64,000 bases of DNA from NCBI GenBank assembly GCA_005774545.1, contig VAUL01000009.1, positions 1 through 64,000 of the forward strand. The letters are read 5' to 3'. Within the stretch, counting starts at the first letter, position 1. Each line of letters starts with the position of its first letter. The position numbers and the translations under genes are program-made. The DNA is from Deltaproteobacteria bacterium (GTDB taxonomy: Bacteria; Desulfobacterota; Desulfuromonadia; Desulfuromonadales; BM103). The notes under the pieces were generated by a model. That model searched no databases, had not been told where the DNA came from, and saw nothing but the letters and a program-made list of their open reading frames with translations. Positions 30,229-38,433 of this stretch are shown piece by piece.

Positions 30229-31062
30229 TCATTCCGGATCGGCCAGGCGGGCCAGCAGCTCCGCCCGGCTGCGCGGCGGTTCTGCGCCGCGGACCACCCC
30301 CCGCCGCTGCAGTGCGGCGAACAGCTCGAACACCACCGGCACCCCCAGCTCCAGCGCCGCCAGCACCCGGCAAAGCCCCGCATGATCGCGGCTCTCGCCG
30401 TGAAAGGCCAGCGTGCCGGCGTGCAGCACGCAGATCTCGTCGGCCCAGGCCACGGCAAAATCGACGTCGTGGGTGGCGACGATGACCGTCCGCCCCTCGT
30501 CGTGCAGCCGGTCGAGAAGCGGCACCAGCCGGGCGGTCATCGCCGGGTCGAGGCCGGCGGCCGGCTCGTCGAGGATCAGCACTTCGGGATCCATCGCCAG
30601 CACCCCGGCCAGGCAGGCGCGCTTCTTCTCCCCGTAGCTCAGGGCATGGGTCGGCCGTTCCGCCCGGTCCGTCAGCCCGACCGTCGCCAGGGCCTGCTCC
30701 ACGCGCCGGCGGACCTCGTCCTTCCCCAGCCCCAGGTTGAGCGGGCCGAAGGAGACATCCTCGCGGACACTCGCCGAAAAGAGCTGGCTGTCGGGATCCT
30801 GGAAGACCAGACCGACCCGGCGGCGCAGCTCCCGCAGCCCGGCCCGGTCGTAGCGCAGCGGCCGGCCGGCGCAGAGCACCTGGCCGCGGCTCGGCCGCTC
30901 GATGCCGTTGAGCAGGGTCAGGAGCGTCGACTTGCCGGCGCCGTTGCGGCCGAGCAGCGCCGTGCGCCGCCCCCGGGCAAAGGCGAGATCGAGCGCGCGC
31001 AGGGCCGGGGTTCCGTCAGCATAGCAGAAATCGACGGCCTTGACTTCGAGGATGGCGTTCAC
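30229..31062 (-). CDS. cbiO: Cobalt ECF transporter ATPase CbiO
   Basis: A 277-residue ABC ATPase of the energy-coupling-factor type. Walker A is LLGRNGAGKSTLL, the Q-loop segment is LVFQDPDSQLFSASVREDV (typical of ECF ATPases), the signature is LSYGEKKR, and Walker B is VLILDEPAAGLD. It powers Co2+ uptake together with CbiM, CbiN and CbiQ. The start is GTG at 31062, three bases after the cbiQ stop. The C-terminal 40 residues extend past the minimal ATPase. Confidence 0.93.
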   Translation of the reverse strand: MNAILEVKAVDFCYADGTPALRALDLAFARGRRTALLGRNGAGKSTLLTLLNGIERPSRGQVLCAGRPLRYDRAGLRELRRRVGLVFQDPDSQLFSASVREDVSFGPLNLGLGKDEVRRRVEQALATVGLTDRAERPTHALSYGEKKRACLAGVLAMDPEVLILDEPAAGLDPAMTARLVPLLDRLHDEGRTVIVATHDVDFAVAWADEICVLHAGTLAFHGESRDHAGLCRVLAALELGVPVVFELFAALQRRGVVRGAEPPRSRAELLARLADPE

Positions 31063-31065
31063 GAT

Positions 31066-31833
31066 CTACCCCCGCACCAGCAACGCCAGCAGCAGCAGGC
31101 TGCCGCCGCTCAGGACCGCCAGGATCAGGTGCCGCGCCGGCAGGGAGCGCTCAGGCTCCAGCCAGCACAGTTCATCCTCGAAGCCGCGGGCCAGCAGGCC
31201 CCGGTGCAGCTGCCGCGCGCGCCACTGGCTGCGCACAATCAGATTCGCCCCCAGCGCGGCCAGCGAGCGCAGGCGGTTGCCGGCCGTGGCATGGCCGAGC
31301 CGCGCCTGCTGGGCCACGCTGATGTCGCGGGCCAGCTCCAGGCAGGCGAACAGCTGGCGATAGGCCAGCACCATCAGTTCGAGAAGCAGGTGCGGCACCT
31401 TGAGGCGGCGCAGCAGGCCGACGATCTCGGTCAGCGGCGTGGTCAGGGCCAGCAGGTAGAGGCTGGCGACGGCCCCGCCCGAGCGGGCCAGCACCAGGGC
31501 GGCCCGGTTCAGGCCGGCACCGCTGGCAAAGACCGGCAGCTGCAGTCCCGGCACCGTCCCGATGAGCAGATCGCCGCCGGAGCAGGAAAATGCCAGCCCG
31601 GCGACCCCGGCCAGCAGAAAGCCCGCCGGCACCAGCAACAGCCGCAGATAGACCCGCAGCGGGATGCCGGCCGCACCGACCGCCGCCCCCCCCATCAGCG
31701 CCATGACCAGCAGCGGCACCAGCGGCGTCGCCGCCGCCAGGGAGGCCGCCAGGCCGAGACCGGCCAGCGTGCCCTTGACGACCGGGTGGATCTCCCGCCA
31801 GCGGTTGCCGTAGGCGTAGCGGTCGATCAGCAT
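31066..31833 (-). CDS. cbiQ: Cobalt ECF transporter T component CbiQ
   Basis: A 255-residue membrane protein with about five hydrophobic helices and the ECF-T coupling pattern ARLGHATAGNRLRSLAALG and RSQWRARQLHRGLLARGF (two Ala-Arg-type motifs contacting the ATPase). The ATG at 31833 is chosen because MLIDRYAYGNRWREIHP fits the family start; an in-frame GTG at 31869 overlapping the cbiN stop is the alternative and would add 12 residues coded by the 14-bp repeat. Neither has a good ribosome binding site. Confidence 0.88.
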   Translation of the reverse strand: MLIDRYAYGNRWREIHPVVKGTLAGLGLAASLAAATPLVPLLVMALMGGAAVGAAGIPLRVYLRLLLVPAGFLLAGVAGLAFSCSGGDLLIGTVPGLQLPVFASGAGLNRAALVLARSGGAVASLYLLALTTPLTEIVGLLRRLKVPHLLLELMVLAYRQLFACLELARDISVAQQARLGHATAGNRLRSLAALGANLIVRSQWRARQLHRGLLARGFEDELCWLEPERSLPARHLILAVLSGGSLLLLALLVRG

Positions 31834-31854
31834 GACGACGTCAACACTCGCTTC

Positions 31855-31877
31855 CTCATCGCTCAGCACTCATCGCT
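31855..31877. repeat. Second site of the CTCATCGCTCAGC repeat
   Basis: One near-complete and one partial copy of the 14-bp unit found in tandem at 16853-16894. Here it makes the last codons and stop of cbiN and the start of the spacer before cbiQ. The reading frame used differs from that in the ResB gene. Confidence 0.85.
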
Positions 31878-32159
31878 GATCGCAGTTCCGCCCTTGCCGG
31901 CACGAACCCGCCGGCGCAGGCGGATCAGGCAGTAGGCGATGGCGGCCAGCCCCAGGGCCGCCTGCAGGGCGAAAAGCCACGATTCCGCGGCACCTTCCGG
32001 GGTGCCGAACAACGGGGCCGCCCAGGGGCGGTAATCCGGTGCCAGCCGCTGCGCCAGCCGGGTTGCCTGCTCGTCGGTACCGGCCGCCCGGGCGGCCGCC
32101 GGCAGAAGGAGCCCCAGCCCCGCGGCGCACAGCCAGACGACCTCGCCGTACCGCTTCAC
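31863..32159 (-). CDS. cbiN: Cobalt ECF transporter accessory protein CbiN
   Basis: A 98-residue CbiN. An N-terminal helix (about residues 5-22) and a C-terminal helix (about 65-85) flank an extracytoplasmic loop with the family pattern GTDEQATRL-APDYRPWAAPLF and ESWLFALQAALG. CbiN is needed with CbiM for Co2+ binding and passage. The GTG start at 32159 follows GGGAGGG and overlaps the cbiM stop. The C-terminal residues ISDEC come from the short repeat. Confidence 0.9.
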   Translation of the reverse strand: MKRYGEVVWLCAAGLGLLLPAAARAAGTDEQATRLAQRLAPDYRPWAAPLFGTPEGAAESWLFALQAALGLAAIAYCLIRLRRRVRAGKGGTAISDEC

Positions 32160-32836
32160 GGCCGTCCCTCCTGGGGGGCGAAGGGGACGCCGGAGGCTGC
32201 CCGGGCGCCCTCGTGATGCCGTGCCAGCCGGGCGAAGAGCAGCACGCTGAGGGCCGCTTCGCCGAGGGCCAGCGGCACCTGGGTCAGGGCGAAGATCGCG
32301 GCGAACCCGGCGAAGGCCGCGGACACCCCGCCGACGGGGTCGGGGAAGGCCAGGGCCAGCTGCAAGGCGGTGGTCAGGTAGGTGGCCAGGTCCGCGGCCG
32401 CCACCGCCGCGAACAGGCACACCCCTTGAGGGAGAAGCAGCCGGCGGGCGCCGCGGAAGAGGGCGAAGGCCACCAGCGGGCCGACCACGCCGAGGGCGAA
32501 GACGTTGGCGCCGAGGGTGGTCAGGCCGCCGTGGGCCAGGAGCAGCGCCTGAAAGAGGAGGACGACCAGGGCGACCGGCGCCATGGCCAGCGGCCCGAAG
32601 AGCACCGCGCCGAGGCCGGTGCCGGTCGGATGGGAACTGCTGCCGGTCACCGAGGGGAGCTTGAGGGCGGTGAGGACGAAGGCGAACGCCGCGGCGGCGC
32701 CGAGCGTCAACTTCAGCTCCGGGTTGGCGGCGACCCGGCGGCGCATGGAGCGCAGACCGACGGCCACCCCCGGCAGCGCCGCCGCGCTCCAGGCCAGGGC
32801 GTGCCCCGCCGGCAGAAAGCCTTCCATGATGTGCAT
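32156..32836 (-). CDS. cbiM: Cobalt ECF transporter substrate-binding protein CbiM
   Basis: A 226-residue polytopic membrane protein. The N-terminus MHIMEGFLPAGHALAW carries the His2 that coordinates the metal in this family. Other segments: PSVTGSSSHPTGTGLGAVLFGP (typical CbiM) and LLAHGGLTTLGANVFALGVVGP. The ATG at 32836 follows GGGAGGACGCG, and the His-2 register confirms it. It is the first gene after the second cobalamin riboswitch. Confidence 0.95.
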   Translation of the reverse strand: MHIMEGFLPAGHALAWSAAALPGVAVGLRSMRRRVAANPELKLTLGAAAAFAFVLTALKLPSVTGSSSHPTGTGLGAVLFGPLAMAPVALVVLLFQALLLAHGGLTTLGANVFALGVVGPLVAFALFRGARRLLLPQGVCLFAAVAAADLATYLTTALQLALAFPDPVGGVSAAFAGFAAIFALTQVPLALGEAALSVLLFARLARHHEGARAASGVPFAPQEGRP

Positions 32837-32841
32837 CGCGT

Positions 32842-32869
32842 CCTCCCTCGTCGGCCGCGGCGGGGGAGG
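32842..32869 (-). promoter_or_regulatory. Possible ribosome-binding-site sequestering stem before cbiM
   Basis: On the - strand CCTCCC (complement of 32864-32869) can pair with GGGAGG (complement of 32842-32847), which is the cbiM ribosome binding site. No T run is near, so the adjacent riboswitch could act on translation rather than termination. Confidence 0.35.
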
Positions 32870-32914
32870 AAGGGTGCACGTCACCCTTCAACCCCCTTTG
32901 CCGTCGGCGGTTGC

Positions 32915-33075
32915 ATACGTTGCCAGGCAGGCTTTCTGGCTCCGGGATCAACCCTTCCCCTCCCCTTCCCGCCCGGCTTGGTGACCGGGCAGTGGGTCCA
33001 ACGAGAGGTCGGTCCCCCGTCACAGCGGCGGGTCCGCGGGGGAGTCGCACCCCCTTTCCTGCACCTGGAAACGAA
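32915..33075 (-). ncRNA. Cobalamin riboswitch controlling the cbiM operon
   Basis: On the - strand the conserved order of the AdoCbl riboswitch is visible: GGTGCGACTCCCCCGCGG, CCCGCCGCTGTGA, CCCACTG, GGGCGGGAAGG, and a B12-box-like GAGCCAGAAAGCCTGCC at 32924-32941. It ends about 80 bases before cbiM, so high cobalamin would lower expression of the transporter and ring-synthesis genes. Its own promoter is not obvious, so part of its transcript may come from the upstream cobU operon. Confidence 0.9.
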
Positions 33076-33093
33076 AATGTCCTGTCGAAAGGC

Positions 33094-33381
33094 CTACGCC
33101 GCCTGGATCAGCACGTACGGCGCGACGATCAGCATCCGGAACGGCTTCGCCAGCTCGCGCTCCCAGGCGGCCAGTTCCGTCGCGTCCGGCTTGCGCAGCT
33201 GACCGGAGTCGATCCACGCCCCCACCTCGGCGGCGCGATCCCTGGCCACGCACCAGGCGACCTCGACGAGGTCCAGCTCCGGAGCCGCCAGGATCACGTG
33301 GTCGCGCCCCAGCTGGGGGCGCAGCGCCCGCCAGTCGACGACGGCCAGCTCTTCCTGCAGCTTCGTGCGGGTCGCGTCCAT
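33094..33381 (-). CDS. DUF2288 protein
   Basis: A 95-residue soluble protein that matches DUF2288 in length and pattern: LQEELAVVDWRALRPQLGRDHVIL, LDLVEVAWCVARD, VGAWIDSGQLRKP and a C-terminal VAPYVLIQ. The function of the family is unknown. It is the last gene of the cobU-to-bzaF transcript, three bases after bzaF, and lies immediately upstream of the second riboswitch. The link to cobamides is only by position. Confidence 0.8.
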   Translation of the reverse strand: MDATRTKLQEELAVVDWRALRPQLGRDHVILAAPELDLVEVAWCVARDRAAEVGAWIDSGQLRKPDATELAAWERELAKPFRMLIVAPYVLIQAA

Positions 33382-33384
33382 GGG

Positions 33385-34695
33385 TCAGACCTTGTCGCCG
33401 CGCAGGTCGCCGGCGAAGAGCGCCCCGGCACCGCGCGAGGCGCAGAAGTCGCCGCACATGGTGCAGGTGGCCTCGTCCTCCGGGGTGCGGCTGGCGCGGA
33501 TCGCCCGGGCATCCTCGGGGAAGAGGGCCAGCTCGAACTGCTTCTGCCAGTCGAGGTCGCGGCGCGCCTTGCTCATCTGCTTGTCGCGCTCGCGCCCCCT
33601 CTCCGGGTACTTGTTCAAGTCGCCGATGTAGGCCGCCACCTTCGCCGCCTTGACCCCGGTGATGACATCCTGCTCGTTGGGGAGGGCCAGGTGCTCGGCG
33701 GGGGTGATGTAGCAGATCAGGTCGGCCCCGAAGCGGCTCGACTGGGCCGCGCCGATCGCCGCGGTGATGTGATCAAAGCCGGGGGCGACATCGCAGGCGA
33801 TCGGGCCGAGCATGTAGTAGGGCGCCTCGCCGCTCATCCGCTTCTGCAGGCGGATGTTCCCCTCGACCTCGTCAAGCGGCACGTGCCCCGGCCCCTCGAC
33901 CAGCATCTGGCAGCCCATCTCGCGCCCCAATTCGGCCAGTTCGCAGTTGATCAGCAGCTCCTGGATCTGCGCGCGATCGGAGGAGTCGTGGATCGCCCCG
34001 GCGCGCAGGCCGTTGCCGAGCGACAGGACCGTGTCGTACTTCCTGAGGATGGCGACCACCCGGTCGAACTGTTCGTAGAGCGGGTTTTCACGGTTGTTGG
34101 CCATCATCCACGCGACCATCGACACCCCGCCCTTGCTGACCAGCCCGCCGTAGCGATAGCCCTGTTTCTTCAGGCGCTCGATGGTGTAGAGGTTGATGCC
34201 GCAGTGCACCGCCATGAAGGCCATGCCGTCGGCACACTGCTGCTCAATCAGGTCGAAGAGCATCTCCGGATCAAGCTTGTTGGGGTCGCCATGCTTGCGC
34301 GCCGCTTCGCAGAACGCCTGGTAGAGCGGGACGTTGCCGACCGGCAGGTCGACCGCATTGATCACCTCGCGGCGCACCCGGTCGAGGTCGCCGCCGACCG
34401 ACAGCTCCATCAGCGTATCGGCGCCGGCCGCCTGGGCAGCTTGCGCCTTTTTCACCTCGGCGGCGTAGTCGACGATGTCGGAGCTGGTGCCGATGGAGGC
34501 GTTGACCTTGGTGGCGAGCCCCTTGCCGATGCCGGCGATGCGGGCCGGCCGGCGGTTGTGGTTCCAGGGGATGACCACCTTCCCCTCGGCCACCATCTGG
34601 CGGACGTACTCTTCGCTGACCTGCTCGTCGCGGGCCACCGCCGCCATCTGCGGGGTGATCACACCGGCGCGGGCCTGTTCGATCTGGGTCTTCAC
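33385..34695 (-). CDS. bzaF: ThiC-family radical enzyme, probably 5-hydroxybenzimidazole synthase BzaF
   Basis: A 436-residue member of the ThiC/Bza family. ThiC makes the thiamin pyrimidine from aminoimidazole ribotide (AIR); BzaF turns the same substrate into 5-hydroxybenzimidazole, an anaerobic cobamide lower ligand. Core motifs are shared (NASIGTSSD, TLMELSVGGDL, EGPGHVPLDEV, GPIACDVAPGFDHITAAIG). The C-terminal cluster motif is C411-x2-C414-x3-C418 (CTMCGDFC), one residue shorter than the CX2CX4C of ThiC. Its place between pabBC and DUF2288 in a cobalamin-riboswitch operon, with no thi genes or TPP riboswitch near, supports BzaF. A true ThiC remains possible. The start is GTG at 34695, overlapping the pabBC stop. 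Confidence 0.8.
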   Translation of the reverse strand: MKTQIEQARAGVITPQMAAVARDEQVSEEYVRQMVAEGKVVIPWNHNRRPARIAGIGKGLATKVNASIGTSSDIVDYAAEVKKAQAAQAAGADTLMELSVGGDLDRVRREVINAVDLPVGNVPLYQAFCEAARKHGDPNKLDPEMLFDLIEQQCADGMAFMAVHCGINLYTIERLKKQGYRYGGLVSKGGVSMVAWMMANNRENPLYEQFDRVVAILRKYDTVLSLGNGLRAGAIHDSSDRAQIQELLINCELAELGREMGCQMLVEGPGHVPLDEVEGNIRLQKRMSGEAPYYMLGPIACDVAPGFDHITAAIGAAQSSRFGADLICYITPAEHLALPNEQDVITGVKAAKVAAYIGDLNKYPERGRERDKQMSKARRDLDWQKQFELALFPEDARAIRASRTPEDEATCTMCGDFCASRGAGALFAGDLRGDKV

Positions 34696-36464
34696 TGGGT
34701 CTCTCCTTCGCTATGCAAGATTGCCCGCCGCCAGCCGCGGACGGAGTTGATCAGCCACAGGCGCCGGGCAGCCAACAGCTCCTGCCGGCTGACGACCGCC
34801 TCGGTGAGCAGGCCGCGGGCCAGCAGTTCCGCGCGCAGGGTTCCCGGCAGCAGCCCGCATTCGACCGGCGGCGTCACCAGCCGGCCGTCACGCTCCACCA
34901 CCAGGTTATGCACCGTCCCCTCGGTGACGGCGCCGCGCTCGTTGCAGAAAAGCACATCGCAGCAGCCGGGGTGCCGCTCCAGGATCCCGTCGTACCACGG
35001 CCGCCAGGTGGTCTTGTGGCGGAGCAGCGGCTCGCCGCTGTCGACGGGTTCCGCCGCCAAGCACACCCGGGCCGGCGCTGCGGCCGCCTGGCGTACCGGC
35101 AGCGGCTCGGCGGTGAGGGTGACGGCGCCGTCGCCGCCCAGCAGCAGGCGGACCTTGTACCGGCCGGCGCCGCGCGGCGCCGCGCCCTGCAGGTGCCGGC
35201 GCACGGCAGCGGGGTCACAGGCAAAACCGAGTTCCGCCGCCGAGGCCGCCAGCCGCTGCAGATGCCGTTCCAGCAGGGCATACCCCCGCGTCCCGTCCCA
35301 CAGAAGCGTTTCGATCAACAGCAGCGGTTCGCCGTCGCGGGCCAGAAACGCGGCCTTGTGCAGGCACTCGCGGTACTCCGCCGCGGCCCCGGCATCCGCC
35401 GTCACGCCGCTGCCGATGCCGAGTTCGCCCGTCCCCCGGCGCAGATCCAGCACGGCGGTGCGGATCGCCACGCTGAACACCGCCTCGCCCCCCGGCGAAA
35501 CGAAGCCGATCGCCCCGCAGTAGGGGCCGCGCGCCCCGCCTTCCAGTTCGCGGATGATCGCCATGCTGCGCCGCTTCGGCGCCCCGGTCACCGAGCCGCA
35601 CGGGAAGAGGGCCCGGAAGATGTCGGCCAGGCCGGCCCCGTCACGCAGCCGCGCGGTCACCGTCGAGGTCATCTGGTGCAGCGTCGGGAAGCTCTCCACC
35701 GCGAACAGCTCGGGAACCGCCACCGAGCCGGGTTCGGCGATCCGCCCCAGGTCGTTGCGCACCAGGTCGACGATCATCAGATTCTCGGCCCGCTCCTTGG
35801 GGCTCCCCGCCAGCCGCTCGCGCAGCGCCCGATCGGTGGCGGCATCACCGCCGCGCGGCGCCGTCCCCTTCATCGGCCGCATGACGAGGGTTCCCCCCTG
35901 CAAAGCGAAGAACAGCTCCGGCGACGCCGAAGCGAGCGCCGCGCCGCCGAGGTCGAGCCAGGCGCAGAACGCCGCCGGCTGCGCCGCGCACAGCCGGCGG
36001 TAAAGGGCAAACGGCTCGCCGTGAAAGCGCAGCCGCTGGCGGAAGGTCAGGTTGACCTGGTAGCTGTCGCCGGCGGCGATATACTCCTTGACGGCGTTAA
36101 AGGCCGCCGTGTAGCGCGTCTCGGCCCAGTCGGGCGGCAGCAGGGCCCAGCGACAGCCCCCGGGGAGGTCGCCAGCGCCGGGAATCACCTCCTGCCGCTC
36201 GGCAAAAAGGCCGAACCACGCCAGCGGCAAAGCGCCGGGGGGCCGAACCGGCAAGTCCGGATCGAGGCCGGACGCCGCCTCGTAGCTGACGAATCCGGCG
36301 GCATGGCGGCCGGCCGCCACCGCCTGCTCGACCGCCGCCAGAAGCGGCAGAACCTCCGCCGGTGTCCGGGCGGTCAGCTCCCGCTCCAGCCCCTCGAACC
36401 GGAACGAGCGCCCCCCGGCACCGGCCAGGAACGATTCGAACAGGGCGCGCGGCCGGCTATTCAC
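34692..36464 (-). CDS. pabB: Aminodeoxychorismate synthase PabB fused to 4-amino-4-deoxychorismate lyase (PabC-like)
   Basis: A 590-residue fusion. Residues 1 to about 365 are the chorismate-binding PabB domain (AGDSYQVNLTFRQRL, MRPMKGTAPRGGDAATDR, MIVDLVRNDLGRIAEPGSV, GSVTGAPKRRSM, GPYCGAIGFVSPGG). Residues about 375-590 are a class IV PLP enzyme resembling PabC (LLERHLQRLAAS, YKVRLLL with the PLP lysine, NERGAVTEGTVHNLVV). Together they make p-aminobenzoate for folate; the glutaminase PabA is not nearby. It sits inside the cobamide operon, overlapping cbiA at its start (GTG 36464) and bzaF at its end, so it is under the cobalamin riboswitch unless an internal promoter exists. Confidence 0.88.
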   Translation of the reverse strand: MNSRPRALFESFLAGAGGRSFRFEGLERELTARTPAEVLPLLAAVEQAVAAGRHAAGFVSYEAASGLDPDLPVRPPGALPLAWFGLFAERQEVIPGAGDLPGGCRWALLPPDWAETRYTAAFNAVKEYIAAGDSYQVNLTFRQRLRFHGEPFALYRRLCAAQPAAFCAWLDLGGAALASASPELFFALQGGTLVMRPMKGTAPRGGDAATDRALRERLAGSPKERAENLMIVDLVRNDLGRIAEPGSVAVPELFAVESFPTLHQMTSTVTARLRDGAGLADIFRALFPCGSVTGAPKRRSMAIIRELEGGARGPYCGAIGFVSPGGEAVFSVAIRTAVLDLRRGTGELGIGSGVTADAGAAAEYRECLHKAAFLARDGEPLLLIETLLWDGTRGYALLERHLQRLAASAAELGFACDPAAVRRHLQGAAPRGAGRYKVRLLLGGDGAVTLTAEPLPVRQAAAAPARVCLAAEPVDSGEPLLRHKTTWRPWYDGILERHPGCCDVLFCNERGAVTEGTVHNLVVERDGRLVTPPVECGLLPGTLRAELLARGLLTEAVVSRQELLAARRLWLINSVRGWRRAILHSEGETQ

Positions 36465-37812
36465 TGTCCCGCCACCGCCGGCAGGTAGCGGCGAAATTCT
36501 CCGCCAGCTCCGGATTCGACGCGAAATGCAGGTGCACGTAGGAGCCGAGCACGTTGCCGCACAGGTACCCCTCTTCGCCGCACGCCGCGCCGTCGCGCCC
36601 GGCCAGCCGGTAGGCGCGGGGAACGGTGGCCGGCATCTCCAGCTCCGAATAGTGGAACTCGTGGCCGCGCGCCATGGTGCCGGCCGGACCGAGGGGCGTG
36701 TCGGCGGTCATGGTCACCTCGCGATAGCCCAGCGCCCGGCGTCGCGGGAGCATGCGCGCCGCCGCCGGGAAGATGCCGGCCAGCGGCGTACCGTCGAGAC
36801 TGGCGGCAAGGAGCAGCAGCCCGCCGCATTCGGCGTAGACCGGCAGCCCCGCTGCCACCTGTCGGCGCAAGCCGGCGAGCAGCCCGGTGTTGGCGGCCAG
36901 CTGCGCCAGGTGCAGTTCCGGATACCCCCCCGGCAGGTAGAGCCCGGCCAGCGCCTCCGGCAGCGCGTCCGTCAGCGGCGAGAAGAACACCAGCTCGGCG
37001 CCGGCCCGCTCCAGCAGTTCCAGGTTCTCCGGATAGCAGAAGCAAAAAGCCGCATCGCGGGCCACGCCGATGCGCACCGGCTGCGGCGCTTTCCCGGGAA
37101 CCGGCGCCGCTGCCGCGGGAACCGGCGGTGGCCCGGAAAGCCCCGCCAGCAGCCGGTCGAGATCGACGTGCGCCGCCACCCAGTCGGCCAGCTGTCCGTA
37201 CGTCGCCCCCGCCGCCGCATCGTCCGCCGTCACCAGGCCGAGATGGCGTTCCGGCAGGGCCAGGCCGGGATCGCGCGGCAGGCACCCCAGCAGCGGCGGC
37301 AGCTCCGGTCTTGACGCGTGGGCCTCGCGCAGCAGCCGTGCGTGGGCGGCGCTGCCGACCCGGTTGTAGACGACCCCGGCGAAGTCCAGGCCGGCAGAAA
37401 AGGAAGCGAAGCCGTGGGCCACGGCGGCGGCGCTGCGCGCCTGGGCGCGGGCATCGACCACCAGCAGGATCCGCCCCCCCAGCCAGCGGGCCATCTCGGC
37501 GGTGCTGCCGGCATCGCTGCCCCCGGCGGCGCCGTCGAACAACCCCATCACCCCTTCGACCACCGCCAGGTCGGCCCCGGCGCTGCCGGCGGCGAAGCTG
37601 CGCAGCGCCGCCTCCCGGCCGCACATCCAGCCGTCGAGGTTGCGGCTGATCCGCCCGCAGACCGCGGCGTGATGACCGGGATCGATGAAGTCCGGCCCGA
37701 CCTTGAACGGCGCCACCGTCAGACCGCGGCGGCGCAGGGCGCCGAGCAGGCCGAGCACCAGCGAACTCTTGCCGCTGCCGCTGGCCGGGGCGGCAACGAT
37801 CAGCGGGTGCAC
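36457..37812 (-). CDS. cbiA: Cobyrinate a,c-diamide synthase CbiA
   Basis: A 451-residue glutamine-dependent amidotransferase. The N-terminal DTBS-like domain has the loop APASGSGKSSL and PFKVGPDFIDPGHHA; the C-terminal glutaminase domain has YAECGGLLLLA with the catalytic Cys and GHEFHYSEL. It amidates the a and c side chains of the corrin ring. A Pro/Ala-rich linker lies between the domains (around PPPVPAAAAPVPG). The start is GTG at 37812, inside the end of cobC. Confidence 0.93.
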   Translation of the reverse strand: MHPLIVAAPASGSGKSSLVLGLLGALRRRGLTVAPFKVGPDFIDPGHHAAVCGRISRNLDGWMCGREAALRSFAAGSAGADLAVVEGVMGLFDGAAGGSDAGSTAEMARWLGGRILLVVDARAQARSAAAVAHGFASFSAGLDFAGVVYNRVGSAAHARLLREAHASRPELPPLLGCLPRDPGLALPERHLGLVTADDAAAGATYGQLADWVAAHVDLDRLLAGLSGPPPVPAAAAPVPGKAPQPVRIGVARDAAFCFCYPENLELLERAGAELVFFSPLTDALPEALAGLYLPGGYPELHLAQLAANTGLLAGLRRQVAAGLPVYAECGGLLLLAASLDGTPLAGIFPAAARMLPRRRALGYREVTMTADTPLGPAGTMARGHEFHYSELEMPATVPRAYRLAGRDGAACGEEGYLCGNVLGSYVHLHFASNPELAENFAATCRRWRDSE

Positions 37813-38429
37813 AGCCGTTCCGGCAGGTGATCGGCGTTCATCAGCCTGACCGTGCGGTAACCGTCCGCGAAGTAGTCGATCACGTTGAGGCAGGCGTAAT
37901 CCTGCTCCAGGCAGAACACCTTGTCGAGCGACGCGCCGAGCGCGTCGAGCAGGATGATCCGGTTGACCCCGCCGTGGGCGACCAGCGCCACGTTCTGCCC
38001 GGGATGACTGTCGAGCAGCCGTCCCACCTCGGGGAGCACCCGTTGCGCGGCGTCACGGAAGCTCTCGCCGCTCGGCATCCGGTAACTGGAGATGTCGGCC
38101 AGCCGCGCCTGCCATTCGGTCGGGTAGCGCCGCTTCAGATCCTCCCAGGAGAGCCCTTCCCACTCGCCGGCGTGCAGCTCGCGCAACCGCTCGCTGTAGA
38201 CCACCGGCAGCTCGCGCGGAGCGGCCAGACATTCGGCCCCGTAGCGGCAGCGGTCGAGGTCGCTGCTCCATACCGCGTCGAGCGGCACCCCGGCCAGCCG
38301 TTCCGCCACCGCCTCCAGCTGGCGCCGGCCGTGGGCGGTGAGGGGGACGTTCTTCTGGCCGTTGTAGCGTTTCGACTCGAAACCTTCGACCTGGCCGTGG
38401 CGGATCAGAAACAGGCGCGTGCGTTCCAT
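37800..38429 (-). CDS. cobC: Alpha-ribazole-5'-phosphate phosphatase CobC
   Basis: A 209-residue histidine phosphatase. The phospho-histidine motif LIRHGQ is at about residues 8-13, and the second His is in LVAHGGVNRIILLDAL. Intermediate residues R and E (SSDLDRCRYGAECL; LRELHAGEWEGLSW) fit the family. It removes the last phosphate during nucleotide loop assembly. Histidine phosphatases are hard to separate by sequence alone; the position between cobS and cbiA gives the assignment. Confidence 0.88.
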   Translation of the reverse strand: MERTRLFLIRHGQVEGFESKRYNGQKNVPLTAHGRRQLEAVAERLAGVPLDAVWSSDLDRCRYGAECLAAPRELPVVYSERLRELHAGEWEGLSWEDLKRRYPTEWQARLADISSYRMPSGESFRDAAQRVLPEVGRLLDSHPGQNVALVAHGGVNRIILLDALGASLDKVFCLEQDYACLNVIDYFADGYRTVRLMNADHLPERLCTR

Positions 38430-38433
38430 CGGG

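Noticed and set aside
33385-34695. Simple annotation as thiamin ThiC
   Set aside because: No thi genes or TPP riboswitch are near, the cluster motif spacing differs, and the operon is for cobamide synthesis. ThiC is kept only as an alternative.
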